Assembly (NCBI GenBank): GCA_025929315.1
Contig: JAICMI010000007.1
Span: forward strand, 1-39,277
Direction: 5' to 3'
Length of the DNA: 39,277 nucleotides
DNA from: Frankiaceae bacterium
GTDB lineage: Bacteria > Actinomycetota > Actinomycetes > JAFAQI01
Part shown: piece by piece, positions 10,228-22,727 of the stretch
Numbering within the stretch: the first letter of the stretch is position 1
Layout: the number at the start of each line of letters is the position of its first letter
Program-made: the position numbers and the translations under genes
Notes under the pieces: model-generated
The model's database searches: none
Seen by the model: the letters and a program-made list of their open reading frames with translations, nothing else
Told to the model about the DNA's origin: nothing

Positions 10228-12141
10228 ATGGTGGCCGAGCCGGCGCCTCGACGACGGGTCCTCGACATCGAGGACTACGCACTCATCGGCGACTGCCACT
10301 CCAGCGCCTTGATCGGCATCAACGGCAGTGTGGACTGGCTCTGCTTCCCGCGACCGGACTCACCGTCTGTGTTCACGCATCTCCTCGACGACCAGCATGG
10401 CGGCAACTTCGCGATCCGCGTCGCCGACGCCGAGGTCTCCCGTTCCTACATCGAGGACACAAACGTCCTCCAAAGCACCTGGCGTGCGAAGGGCGGCGAG
10501 CTCGTCGTCACGGACTGCATGCCGGTACGGACGGACGAGGCAGGTCAGCTGGAACCGCTGCGTGGTGTGCTGCGCAAGCTCGAGTGCACATCGGGTCGGG
10601 TGACGGCTCAGGTCCGAGTAACGCCCCGCTTCGAGTACGCACTCGTCGTACCGAGGCTGCGGACGCCGACGCCGCACGTCGCCGACTTCGTGGGCGGAGG
10701 CTCTGCGGTCCGGGTACGCGCCACGCATCCACTGCAGCGTCGAGATGCGCACACCCTCCGTCGCGGTGATGTCCTCGCCGCCGGGTGGGACCTCGAAGAG
10801 GGGGAGACCGCATGGGTGCTGGCCACCTGGACGCCCGCGCACCTCGCACCGACCGACGTTCCGGAGCCAGAGCCGGACGCGTGGCAGCAGCTCCTCGATG
10901 GCACAGTCGAGTTCTGGCGCGACTGGATCACTGAGTGCGACTACGTCGGCGACCACGAAGACGACGTGCACCGATCCGCACTTGTCCTCAAGGCGCTGAC
11001 CTACGCACCGAGCGGCGCGCTGCTCGCGGCCGCGACAACGAGCCTGCCCGAGGAGATCGGCGGCGAACGCAACTGGGACTACCGCTACACGTGGATCCGC
11101 GACGCCACATTGACACTGACCAGCCTGTTCATCCTGGGCTTGCGCGCGGAGGCCGTGGCATTCAAGGAGTGGCTCGAACGCACCGGAGCCGGGCGTCCGC
11201 AGGATCTGCAGATCATGTACGGCGTCGAGGGCGAGCGCATGTTGCCGGAGTTGACGCTCGACCACCTCGGTGGGCATCGAGGCAGCCGGCCGGTACGCGT
11301 CGGCAACGGCGCCGTCAAGCAGCTGCAGCTCGACTCGTTCGGCCAGCTGCTCGAGTCTGCATATCTGTTCAGCAAGGCCGGGGGTGACCTCACCGAGGAC
11401 AACTGGCGCTACGTCTCGGGCCTCGCGGACATCTGCGCGCAGCGGTGGTCCGAACCGGACCAAGGCATCTGGGAGATTCGCGCGGAGCCCCGGCACTTCA
11501 CCCACTCCAAGGTCAACTGCTGGCTCGCGCTCAAACGCGCCGTGCAGCTGGCCGAACGACGCGGTGAGTCGTCTCCGTCCGAGTGGACGGACAGCCGCGA
11601 CGAGCTAGCCGATCGGTTGCTCACCGATGCGCGTCAACGGGGCTGGTTCGCCCAGGCCTGGGACGCAGACGTGCCCGATGCGGCCGCACTTCTCGTCCCG
11701 GCCGTCGGTTTCATCGCAGCGACCGACCCGCTGGTGAGCGAAACCGTGAAGGTGATCCGCAGCGAGTTGGCGCACGACGGGCTCGTCCATCGTTACAGGG
11801 CGGAAGACGGCCTCCGTGGTGGTGAAGGAGCGTTCCTGCTCTGCAGCTTCTGGCTGGTCGACGTACTGGTCCATGCCGGCCAGGTCGACGAGGCGCGCGA
11901 GCTGCTCGGCCGGTTGCGCGCGTTCGCCAACGACGTCGGGATGTTCGCCGAAGAAGTCGACCCGGGGACCGGCCGGCATCTGGGCAACACGCCACAGGCG
12001 TTCACGCACATGGCGCTCGTCACGTCATGCGCGCACCTGTCGGCCGCCGAGCGCGGGCTGCTACCCCTGGACGAGGTGCCACACGACTTCGCCGAACTCG
12101 CACTGGATCGGTTGCTGACCCGACGGGCCCACACGGCGTAG
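10228..12141 (+). CDS. Glycoside hydrolase family 15 protein (glucoamylase/trehalase-like)
   Basis: [42 protein letters not shown]...[18 protein letters not shown]...; 637 aa. GTG at 10231 is an alternative start. Confidence 0.93.
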   Translation: MVAEPAPRRRVLDIEDYALIGDCHSSALIGINGSVDWLCFPRPDSPSVFTHLLDDQHGGNFAIRVADAEVSRSYIEDTNVLQSTWRAKGGELVVTDCMPVRTDEAGQLEPLRGVLRKLECTSGRVTAQVRVTPRFEYALVVPRLRTPTPHVADFVGGGSAVRVRATHPLQRRDAHTLRRGDVLAAGWDLEEGETAWVLATWTPAHLAPTDVPEPEPDAWQQLLDGTVEFWRDWITECDYVGDHEDDVHRSALVLKALTYAPSGALLAAATTSLPEEIGGERNWDYRYTWIRDATLTLTSLFILGLRAEAVAFKEWLERTGAGRPQDLQIMYGVEGERMLPELTLDHLGGHRGSRPVRVGNGAVKQLQLDSFGQLLESAYLFSKAGGDLTEDNWRYVSGLADICAQRWSEPDQGIWEIRAEPRHFTHSKVNCWLALKRAVQLAERRGESSPSEWTDSRDELADRLLTDARQRGWFAQAWDADVPDAAALLVPAVGFIAATDPLVSETVKVIRSELAHDGLVHRYRAEDGLRGGEGAFLLCSFWLVDVLVHAGQVDEARELLGRLRAFANDVGMFAEEVDPGTGRHLGNTPQAFTHMALVTSCAHLSAAERGLLPLDEVPHDFAELALDRLLTRRAHTA

Positions 12142-12151
12142 CGTTCCGGTC

Positions 12152-12286
12152 ATGGGTAACAAGGACAAGAGCGGCCGCGAGGCCAAGAAGCCGAAGAAGG
12201 ACAAGAAGGCGAAGCCTGCTACCGCGCCGACACCCGTCCTGCCGCCGAGCAGTCACTCGCAAGGACAGCCACCGGCCTCGAGCTAA
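12152..12286 (+). CDS. Small Lys-rich protein (44 aa), not in the ORF track
   Basis: MGNKDKSGREAKKPKKDKKAKPATAPTPVLPPSSHSQGQPPASS; TAGCGT 7 nt upstream of ATG. Confidence 0.6.
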   Translation: MGNKDKSGREAKKPKKDKKAKPATAPTPVLPPSSHSQGQPPASS

Positions 12287-12311
12287 AGAGTAGACGGCAC
12301 CTCCTGAGCAT

Positions 12312-12372
12312 GTTGAGTGCAACGAAATCCCGCGCTGACGGGGTTGGAAAGCGGGATTACGTCGCACTCAAC
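12312..12372. repeat. Palindromic element 1 (22-bp arms, 20/22 matching)
   Basis: GTTGAGTGCAACGAAATCCCGC (12312-12333) vs the reverse complement of 12351-12372, GTTGAGTGCGACGTAATCCCGC; 17-nt spacer; no flanking T-tract. Confidence 0.85.
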
Positions 12373-12438
12373 AATCGCATGGAGCGCCGGTTGTCGATCG
12401 CTGGGTCAGGACGGGGGTGGGTCTTTGTCGTCGCATGC

Positions 12439-13908
12439 TCAGAGAGCCGGGGCTTGCTCCAGGAGCCGGTCCGTTCCCAGCGCCGCCTCCACCGCGGCTG
12501 CGACTCGATACATGCGCTCGTCCGCCTGGACCGGTGCCATCACCTGGAAGCCGACCGGCAACCCGTCGTCGGGTGACAACCCGCATGGCACGGACAGCGC
12601 CGGTCCGCCGTACAGGTTGGAGGGGATCGTGCAGAGGTCGGCGAGATACATCGCCAGCGGGTCGTCCAGTCGCTCCCCCAACGGGAACGCTGTCGTCGGC
12701 GTCGTCGGCGACACGAGCACGTCCGCCTGGCCAAAGGCTGATGCGAAGTCCTGCGCGATGAGTGTGCGCACTTTCTGAGCCTGGCCGTAGTAGGCGTCGT
12801 AGTAACCCGCGGACAGTGCGTAGGTGCCGAGGATGACGCGACGCTTCACCTCGTCGCCGAAGCCGGCGTCGCGGGTCACAGCCATGACGTCCTCCGCCGA
12901 GGCGGTGCCGTCATCGCCCACGCGCAAGCCGTAACGCATCGCGTCGTAGCGCGCGAGGTTGCTCGACGCCTCCGACGGTGCGATGAGGTAGTAGGCCGCG
13001 AGCGCGTAGTCGAAATGAGGACAGGAGACCTCGACGATCTCGGCGCCCATCTTCTCGAGCGTCGCGACCGCCTCGTCGAACTTGGCCAGGACACCTGCCT
13101 GGTAGCCGTCGCCCTTGAACTGCGTGACGACACCGATCCGAAGGCCGCTGATCTCGGCGGACCGGGCCGCGCTGACGACGTCCGGGACCGGAGAATCGAT
13201 CGACGTCGAGTCGCGTGGGTCATGTCCCGCGATCACGGCGTGCAGCAGCGCCGCGTCGAGCACGGTCCGAGCACAGGGACCCGCTTGGTCGAGGGAGGAG
13301 GAGAACGCGATCAAGCCGTAGCGCGACACCCCGCCGTACGTCGGCTTGGCGCCGACCGTCCCGGTCACGGCGGCGGGCTGCCGGATCGAACCGCCGGTGT
13401 CGGTGCCGATGCCCAGCGGGGCTTCGTACGACGCGACCGCGGCGCTCGACCCTCCACCGGAACCGCCCGGCGTCCGGCTCAGGTCCCACGGGTTGTGCGT
13501 CGGACCGTAGGCCGAGTGCTCGGTGGACGAGCCCATCGCGAACTCGTCCATGTTGGTCTTGCCGAGGACGACGATGCCCGCCGCGCGCATGCGCTCGACG
13601 ATGGTGGCGTCGTACGGCGGGTGCCAGCCCTCGAGGATTCGTGAGCCGGCCGTTGCGGGCATCCCGCGCGCGACGATGACGTCTTTCAGCGCCAGCGGCA
13701 CACCTGCCAACGGACCGCTGATCTCACCCTCGTCGACGCGCCGTGCCTGGTCGAGGGCGCCATCCCGGTCGACGTGAAGGAACGCATGCACGCGGTCGTC
13801 GATCGCGTCGATCCGGTCGAGGTGCGCCTGCGCCACCTCGACGGCCGACACGTCACGCGCCGCGATACGCGCGGCGGTCTCAGCCGCAGAGAGACGGATC
13901 AGCTCCAT
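12439..13908 (-). CDS. gatA: Asp-tRNA(Asn)/Glu-tRNA(Gln) amidotransferase subunit A
   Basis: [33 protein letters not shown]...[47 protein letters not shown]. Confidence 0.96.
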   Translation of the reverse strand: MELIRLSAAETAARIAARDVSAVEVAQAHLDRIDAIDDRVHAFLHVDRDGALDQARRVDEGEISGPLAGVPLALKDVIVARGMPATAGSRILEGWHPPYDATIVERMRAAGIVVLGKTNMDEFAMGSSTEHSAYGPTHNPWDLSRTPGGSGGGSSAAVASYEAPLGIGTDTGGSIRQPAAVTGTVGAKPTYGGVSRYGLIAFSSSLDQAGPCARTVLDAALLHAVIAGHDPRDSTSIDSPVPDVVSAARSAEISGLRIGVVTQFKGDGYQAGVLAKFDEAVATLEKMGAEIVEVSCPHFDYALAAYYLIAPSEASSNLARYDAMRYGLRVGDDGTASAEDVMAVTRDAGFGDEVKRRVILGTYALSAGYYDAYYGQAQKVRTLIAQDFASAFGQADVLVSPTTPTTAFPLGERLDDPLAMYLADLCTIPSNLYGGPALSVPCGLSPDDGLPVGFQVMAPVQADERMYRVAAAVEAALGTDRLLEQAPAL

Positions 13909-14213
13909 TATTCGGGGTCACCGAGGATCTGGGGCACCCGGAACCGGTCGCCCTCGGCAGCAGGAGCACCTGCCAGCGCGTCGGCTGCTCCCAACGGCGG
14001 GACCAGCTCGTCGGCGCGGAAGATGTTGGTCAGCGGCACGGCGTGCGAGGTCGGTGCGATGTCCGCAGCGGCGACTTCCTGCACGCGGGCGACCGCGCCG
14101 AGGATGACGCCCAGCTGGTCGGCGAGGTGGTCGAGCTCCTCGTCCGTCATGGCGATGCGAGCAAGCCGGGCAAGGTGAGCCACGTCGGAACGTGAAACAG
14201 GCGACCCAGGCAC
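13908..14213 (-). CDS. gatC: Asp-tRNA(Asn)/Glu-tRNA(Gln) amidotransferase subunit C
   Basis: [69 protein letters not shown] overlap with gatA; GTG at 14213 lies 7 nt after TAGGAT (ATG at 14222 is an alternative). Confidence 0.92.
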   Translation of the reverse strand: MPGSPVSRSDVAHLARLARIAMTDEELDHLADQLGVILGAVARVQEVAAADIAPTSHAVPLTNIFRADELVPPLGAADALAGAPAAEGDRFRVPQILGDPE

Positions 14214-14244
14214 GCGGGCCATCCTACGGGCGGGTCCGGATCGC

Positions 14245-16323
14245 TCAGGCGAGTGCGCTGCGCCGGTCACCCCGCTGGTCCGGCACACCATGGACCGTGG
14301 CGGACAGGCGTTCGTGCCGGTTGCGCATCCACTTGTCGAGCTCGCTCGCCGGCTGAGCCTTGGCGAGATACCAACCCTGGGCGGCGTCACAGCCGTAGAC
14401 GACCAACCGGTCCCACGACTCGCGCGTCTCGACGCCTTCGGCCACGACCCGCAGGCCGAGCGCCGTTGAGAGCTCGATGATCGAGCGCACGATCGCGGCG
14501 TCGTCCTCGTGCACGTCCATGCGCTGCACGAACGATCGATCGATCTTCACCTCGCTGACCGGGAGCCTCTTGAGGTGCACCAGCGACGAGTAGCCCGTGC
14601 CGAAGTCGTCCAGTGACACGCCGACGCCGAGGTCCGACAGCGAAAGGAGGTTGCTGGCGGCCCGGCCAGGATCGGCCATCAAGACGCTTTCGGTCACCTC
14701 GACCATGAGTGCGCGAGGCGGCACGCCGTGGTGGTCCAGCCGGTTGCGGAGATAGCCGGCGAAGTCGCGGTCGTAGAGGTCGCGTGCGCAGACGTTGACC
14801 GCGCATTGGATCCGCAGACCCGAATTCCACCAGACGGAGACTTGGCGGAGCGCCTCGTCGACGACGAACTGCGTGATCTGCCGCATCAGCCCGGTCTGCT
14901 CGGCCAGTGGGATGAACTCTTCCGGCGAGACCGGACCGCGCTCGGGGTGCCGCCAGCGAAGCAGTGCCTCGACACCGACCACGTCACCGGTACGCAGGTC
15001 CGCCTTCGGCTGGTAGTGCAGCTCGAGCTCGTCCTTGTCGAGCGCATTGCGCAGCTCGGCAAGCATGCCCAGTCGCACCGTCGAGTGCCTGTCCGTCTCC
15101 GGTGAGTACATCTCGACGCCGGTGCCGCGCTCCTTGGCGACGTACATGGCGACGTCGGAGCGTTGCAGCAGCAGCTCGAAGTCGCGGCCGTGTTCGGGAT
15201 ACACCGCGACCCCGATCGACGCCTCGATCTCGAAGGACATCCCTTCGCAGCGGAATGGCGCGGCAAGCGCGGAGCGCACGAGCTCGGCGAGATCGACGGC
15301 TTCGAGTGGGTCGTCGATGCCGGGCAGGAGGATGGCGAACTCGTCACCGCCAAGACGTGCGACGGTGTCGCACGGGCGGACCGTTGACTGGAGGCGCCTG
15401 GCCACCAGGTCCAGCAGCGTGTCGCCGACGGGGTGACCGAGCGTGTCGTTGATCTCCTTGAACCGGTCGAGGTCGAGCAGGCAGAGCGCCACCTTGTTGC
15501 GCTCCGCCGCCGCATCGTCGATCGCGCCTGCTGCTTGCTGGATGAGGAACTTGCGGTTGGGCAACCCGGTCAGCATGTCGTGCAGTGCCTGGCGTTCGCG
15601 TTCCAGCGACATAGCCGCGGTCGCGTAGACAGCGGCGAGGGGAAGCAACAGCAGCGGCACGAGGTCCGGGCCCCGCTCCATCACGATGACGACGATCGGC
15701 GCGAGGCCGAGGAGCGCGCCGTTCGCGCCCACTTGGTAGCCCCAGTTGCTGAAGAACTCACTTCGAAAGGCAGAGCGGTTGCGCAAGGCGAGTGCCTGCG
15801 AGACAAGGCCGTTGTTGACGAAGAAGTAGGCGACGCCCGCTAGGACGAGCGCGGGAAGCTCGGCCCCGTCGACCGTCATCGGGTTGGTCGGTGCCGCGTG
15901 TTGACCGAACACCCACAGGACTGCCGCGGCGGCGGCGAATGAAACCGCTTGCTGGCCCACGTTGAACGCGGTGCGCCACGCGGCCTTCTGCCGTACGGCG
16001 TCAGCGAGGATCGTCGCGATGGTCTGCATGAGCAGCGCGACGGCCAGGCCCCAGTGGATGAGCAACGCGAAGACGAACGCCGTCGACATGGCCACGCCGT
16101 TGGCATCCGGGGACCCTGCCGTCATCAATGGCCGCAGCTCGCACAGGAGCAACAAAGTAGCGACAACGACGAAGGCACTGCCCATGGCGTTGAAGTCGTG
16201 GCCGTCGAGACCCATCAGCAACGCAACGACGAGCCCGACTCCGCCGGACGTGACCACCCCGAGATAGGCCCAGAACGGCCCGCTGCGAGGCGCGACGTTG
16301 CGCGCCTCATCTCCGCTGGGCAT
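14245..16323 (-). CDS. Membrane-anchored diguanylate cyclase/phosphodiesterase (GGDEF-EAL)
   Basis: N-terminal TM segments; RLGGDEFAILL; VVGVEALLRWRHP; EVTESVLM; DDFGTGYSSLVHLKRLPVSEVKIDRSFV; ATG at 16323 with CGGAGGT SD. Confidence 0.93.
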   Translation of the reverse strand: MPSGDEARNVAPRSGPFWAYLGVVTSGGVGLVVALLMGLDGHDFNAMGSAFVVVATLLLLCELRPLMTAGSPDANGVAMSTAFVFALLIHWGLAVALLMQTIATILADAVRQKAAWRTAFNVGQQAVSFAAAAAVLWVFGQHAAPTNPMTVDGAELPALVLAGVAYFFVNNGLVSQALALRNRSAFRSEFFSNWGYQVGANGALLGLAPIVVIVMERGPDLVPLLLLPLAAVYATAAMSLERERQALHDMLTGLPNRKFLIQQAAGAIDDAAAERNKVALCLLDLDRFKEINDTLGHPVGDTLLDLVARRLQSTVRPCDTVARLGGDEFAILLPGIDDPLEAVDLAELVRSALAAPFRCEGMSFEIEASIGVAVYPEHGRDFELLLQRSDVAMYVAKERGTGVEMYSPETDRHSTVRLGMLAELRNALDKDELELHYQPKADLRTGDVVGVEALLRWRHPERGPVSPEEFIPLAEQTGLMRQITQFVVDEALRQVSVWWNSGLRIQCAVNVCARDLYDRDFAGYLRNRLDHHGVPPRALMVEVTESVLMADPGRAASNLLSLSDLGVGVSLDDFGTGYSSLVHLKRLPVSEVKIDRSFVQRMDVHEDDAAIVRSIIELSTALGLRVVAEGVETRESWDRLVVYGCDAAQGWYLAKAQPASELDKWMRNRHERLSATVHGVPDQRGDRRSALA

Positions 16324-16406
16324 GTGACCTCCGGGGCAGGGGGAAGTTTCGGACGCAGCCCTCGCGGAGGTATCGGCCGTTCGGAGCAGTACTTGAGGAG
16401 TTCGGG

Positions 16407-19516
<3,110 letters not shown>

Positions 19517-19542
19517 GCAGTGTTTGACGTACGGTCGCAAGG

Positions 19543-20784
19543 GTGCAACGTCAACGCAGCGAATCCAGCACCGTGCACCGACTCCTGAGTGGCGGCCTCG
19601 TCGCAGCTGTCGCCGCGACGGCCCTGGCCTGCAGCTCGGGTCAGGCAACGGGATCGGGCAGCGCGTCTTCCGTCCGCTCCACCGACCGCGTTGCGGCGGC
19701 TACGGGCGCCAACGTCCGGCACGTGTTCATCATCGTGCTCGAGAACGAGGACTACAAAGCTGCCTACGTCGACAACAAGAACCCATGGCTGGGGCGCAAG
19801 CTCCAGCGCCAGGGCACGTTGCTCACGCACTACTACGGGATCGGGCACAACTCTCTCGACAACTACCTCGCCATGATCTCGGGCCAAGCGCCCAACCCCA
19901 CCACCTCCGGCGACTGCCCCACCTACACGGATTTCCAGCCCTCCCCCGCGCACTTCGACGCCAACGGTCAAGCCATCGGCATGGGTTGCGTCTACCCGGC
20001 CAACGTGAAGACGCTGGCCGACCAGCTGCAGAAGCGTGGCATCAGCTGGGGCGGCTTCATGGACGACATGGGCAAGGACACGAGCCGCGAGCCGAAACGT
20101 TGCGGGCAGCCCGGCGACCCATCGGGTGCCGGCATTTCCGATCAGACGCAGGGCGCGACGGCCAAGGACCAGTACGCAGCGCGGCACAACCCGTTCGTCT
20201 ACTTCCATTCGCTGCTCGACAGCGGCTTGTGCAAGAAGCACGTCGTACCTCTCACTGCGCTGAAGTCCGACCTGCACCGCGTCTCGACCACACCCAGGTT
20301 CACGTTCATCACCCCCAACCTGTGCAACGACGGGCACGACACCAACTGCGCCGGCCCGGACGCAAGGGGCAGCAAGGCCGGCGGCATCGTGTCGATGGAC
20401 CACTTCCTGTCGGTGTGGGTGCCGCTCATCAAACAGTCGCCGGCCTTCAAACGCGACGGGCTGATCATCATCACGTCGGACGAGGCCGAAACCGGGGACG
20501 ACGCATCCGCGTGTTGCAACGAGCAGCCGGGCCCCAACGACCCGCAGCCGGGAATCCACGGTCCGGGTGGCGGTCGCACCGGCGCCATCGTGCTCGGCCA
20601 CTGCGTCGGCGCCGGACGCAAGGTCAAGACGCCTTACAACCACTACTCGCTGTTGCGCTCGCTCGAAGACCTCTTCCGCATCCGCACGGGCGGCGTCGAC
20701 GGCAAGGGCCACCTCGGCTTTGCCGGTGCGAAGGGGCTGAAGGCGTTCGGCAGCGACGTCTTCAACAAGTGCTCCCCGAACTAA
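19543..20784 (+). CDS. Secreted/lipoprotein phosphoesterase (acid phosphatase/phospholipase C-like)
   Basis: Signal with lipobox-like ATALACSS; VRHVFIIVLENEDYKAAYVDN...LLTHYYGIGHNSLDNYLAMISGQAPNP...GLIIITSDEAETGDD; TACGGT 7 nt before GTG. Confidence 0.85.
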   Translation: MQRQRSESSTVHRLLSGGLVAAVAATALACSSGQATGSGSASSVRSTDRVAAATGANVRHVFIIVLENEDYKAAYVDNKNPWLGRKLQRQGTLLTHYYGIGHNSLDNYLAMISGQAPNPTTSGDCPTYTDFQPSPAHFDANGQAIGMGCVYPANVKTLADQLQKRGISWGGFMDDMGKDTSREPKRCGQPGDPSGAGISDQTQGATAKDQYAARHNPFVYFHSLLDSGLCKKHVVPLTALKSDLHRVSTTPRFTFITPNLCNDGHDTNCAGPDARGSKAGGIVSMDHFLSVWVPLIKQSPAFKRDGLIIITSDEAETGDDASACCNEQPGPNDPQPGIHGPGGGRTGAIVLGHCVGAGRKVKTPYNHYSLLRSLEDLFRIRTGGVDGKGHLGFAGAKGLKAFGSDVFNKCSPN

Positions 20785-20788
20785 GCGT

Positions 20789-21001
20789 CTAGCGGGCCCG
20801 GCGCGTCGCCGTCTTACGGGTCGCGGCCTTGCGCGTAGTTGGTCGCGACGTCGTACGACGGCCGCCTTCGAGCCAGGCGAGATCAGCACGCAGGGTTTGA
20901 ATGAGCTCATCGCGGTCGGCACTGCCGTGCCGGACCGCAAGGCTGTACCGCGTGATGACGTCGAGCTCGGTCAGATCAACACGGTCGGACTCGTCAGCCA
21001 T
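20789..21001 (-). CDS. Small protein with acidic N-terminus and Arg/Thr-rich tail (70 aa)
   Basis: MADESDRVDLTELDVITRYSLAVRHGSADRDELIQTLRADLAWLEGGRRTTSRPTTRKAATRKTATRRAR; TAGGGT 6 nt upstream of ATG. Confidence 0.7.
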   Translation of the reverse strand: MADESDRVDLTELDVITRYSLAVRHGSADRDELIQTLRADLAWLEGGRRTTSRPTTRKAATRKTATRRAR

Positions 21002-21019
21002 GCCGCCACCCTACTTTCG

Positions 21020-21586
21020 CTAGACGCAACCGACCCGTTGCTTGGGCTCGAACTTCTTGTAGTGCACAACGACGGTCGCGGCGTCGAGGCGCACTTCATC
21101 GCCAGTAGGTGACCGCCACTCCAGCTGAGGCCCCTCACACAAACGCTCTCCTTTGCGCGGCGACACGAATGTGAACGAGAACGCATTGCTCATGCGCTGC
21201 GGACTGAAGCTCACAGCACCGGGACGTATCAGATGGTCCCCGTCGCGGAAGCGGATCTCGACCGGGGCACGACTGAACAATCCGCTGAAGGTCAGTGAGA
21301 TCGGTCCCTTGGAGAAGATCAGTGGAGCAGTGAAGCTGCTGCTCACACATTGGTTGCTGCCGACCGCACAGCCACCGGAGGGCATCGGCAGCGTCTGCCA
21401 CTTCGTGTTCGTGGTGAAGACGCGGTCGTCCCTGCCCGTACGCCAGACGATGGTCTGCGTGTCGGTGGCTTTCGTGGCCTCACCGTGCCTGTACATCGAG
21501 GCAGCGATGACGGAGGTGGCGCCGACGAGAGATGCGCCCAGGGCGATCACCAAAGCGACGACGAGAGTCTTGGAACGCAGAGTCAT
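21020..21586 (-). CDS. Hypothetical exported protein (188 aa)
   Basis: N-terminal hydrophobic segment TLVVALVIALGASLVGATSVIAASM; no family recognised. Confidence 0.65.
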   Translation of the reverse strand: MTLRSKTLVVALVIALGASLVGATSVIAASMYRHGEATKATDTQTIVWRTGRDDRVFTTNTKWQTLPMPSGGCAVGSNQCVSSSFTAPLIFSKGPISLTFSGLFSRAPVEIRFRDGDHLIRPGAVSFSPQRMSNAFSFTFVSPRKGERLCEGPQLEWRSPTGDEVRLDAATVVVHYKKFEPKQRVGCV

Positions 21587-21589
21587 GCC

Positions 21590-21651
21590 GTTGAGTGTGA
21601 CGTTTTGTACCTCAAACCGGGGGCTCGGAGGTACAAGATGTCGAACTCAAC
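21590..21651. repeat. Palindromic element 2 (24-bp arms, 20/24 matching)
   Basis: GTTGAGTGTGACGTTTTGTACCTC (21590-21613) vs the reverse complement of 21628-21651, GTTGAGTTCGACATCTTGTACCTC; 14-nt spacer. Confidence 0.85.
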
Positions 21652-21658
21652 CCTGGGG

Positions 21659-22717
21659 TCAGCGGGTGGAGCTGATCGTGGCGGATCCCACCACCATGTC
21701 GTCGTCGTAGAGGACGACGGTCTGGCCGGGTGCGATGCCGCGCGGCTGATCGGCGAACGTCACCATCAGATCGCCGTCGACCACGTCGGCGGTGCAGGCA
21801 TGCACCTCGCCGTGCGCGCGCAGCTGCGCGCTGCCGGTGAAGGGCAACGCCGGCATGGGGCCGCACCACACAGGATTCGTCGCGACGAGCTCGGAGACAT
21901 CCAGCTCGTCCAGCGCACCGACCGTGATCGTTCGCGACACCGGTGAGATGCCCAGGACATAACGCGGCGCACCGCCCGGCGCGGGCACCGACAGACCGAG
22001 ACCGCGCCGCTGCCCCACCGTGAACGCATAAGCCCCGTCGTGCGCACCGACGACGGCACCGGATGTGTCCACGATGTCACCGGGCTGCTCGCCCAGTCGC
22101 TCGCGCAACCAGTCCCGGGTGTCTCCATGCGGGATGAAGCAGATGTCGTGGCTGTCCGGCTTGGCCGCGACACCGAGACCCAGTCCGGCCGCCTCGGCGC
22201 GCACGTCGTCCTTGCGGCTGTCGCCGAGCGGGAACATTGCGCGCTCGAGCTGGTCCGGGCGAAGGACGCCCAGCACATAGGACTGGTCCTTGCCGGGGTC
22301 GATCGCGCGATGCAACCGACCGTCGACGAGCCGCGCATAGTGACCAGTGCAGACTGTGTCGAACCCGAGCGCGACTGCACGGTCGAGCACCGCGCTGAAC
22401 TTGATCCGCTCGTTGCAGCGCACGCACGGGTTGGGTGTCCGGCCCGCCGCATACTCAGCAACAAAGTCGTCGACGACGTCACGACCGAAGCGCTCAGCGA
22501 CATCCCAGACGTAGAACGGGATGCCGAGCACATCGGCGGCACGTCGCGCATCTCGCGAGTCCTCGAGTGAGCAGCATCCGCGCGCACCTTCGCGGAACGA
22601 CGCCGGCGATGGCGACAGCGCGAGATGGACACCGGTGACGTCGTGACCAGCCGCGACGGCGCGCGCAGCAGCGACCGCGCTGTCGACGCCGCCCGACATC
22701 GCGGCGAGCACCTTCAT
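21659..22717 (-). CDS. mnmA: tRNA 2-thiouridine(34) synthase
   Basis: [35 protein letters not shown]...[34 protein letters not shown]...; SGGVDS PP-loop. Confidence 0.96.
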   Translation of the reverse strand: MKVLAAMSGGVDSAVAAARAVAAGHDVTGVHLALSPSPASFREGARGCCSLEDSRDARRAADVLGIPFYVWDVAERFGRDVVDDFVAEYAAGRTPNPCVRCNERIKFSAVLDRAVALGFDTVCTGHYARLVDGRLHRAIDPGKDQSYVLGVLRPDQLERAMFPLGDSRKDDVRAEAAGLGLGVAAKPDSHDICFIPHGDTRDWLRERLGEQPGDIVDTSGAVVGAHDGAYAFTVGQRRGLGLSVPAPGGAPRYVLGISPVSRTITVGALDELDVSELVATNPVWCGPMPALPFTGSAQLRAHGEVHACTADVVDGDLMVTFADQPRGIAPGQTVVLYDDDMVVGSATISSTR

Positions 22718-22727
22718 CGTGACGCCC

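Noticed and set aside
8690-14213. Separation of gatB from gatCA by GH15 as evidence of a recent insertion
   Set aside because: Split gatCA/gatB loci are common in Actinobacteria, and the GH15 gene shows no mobility signatures; not notable without comparative data.
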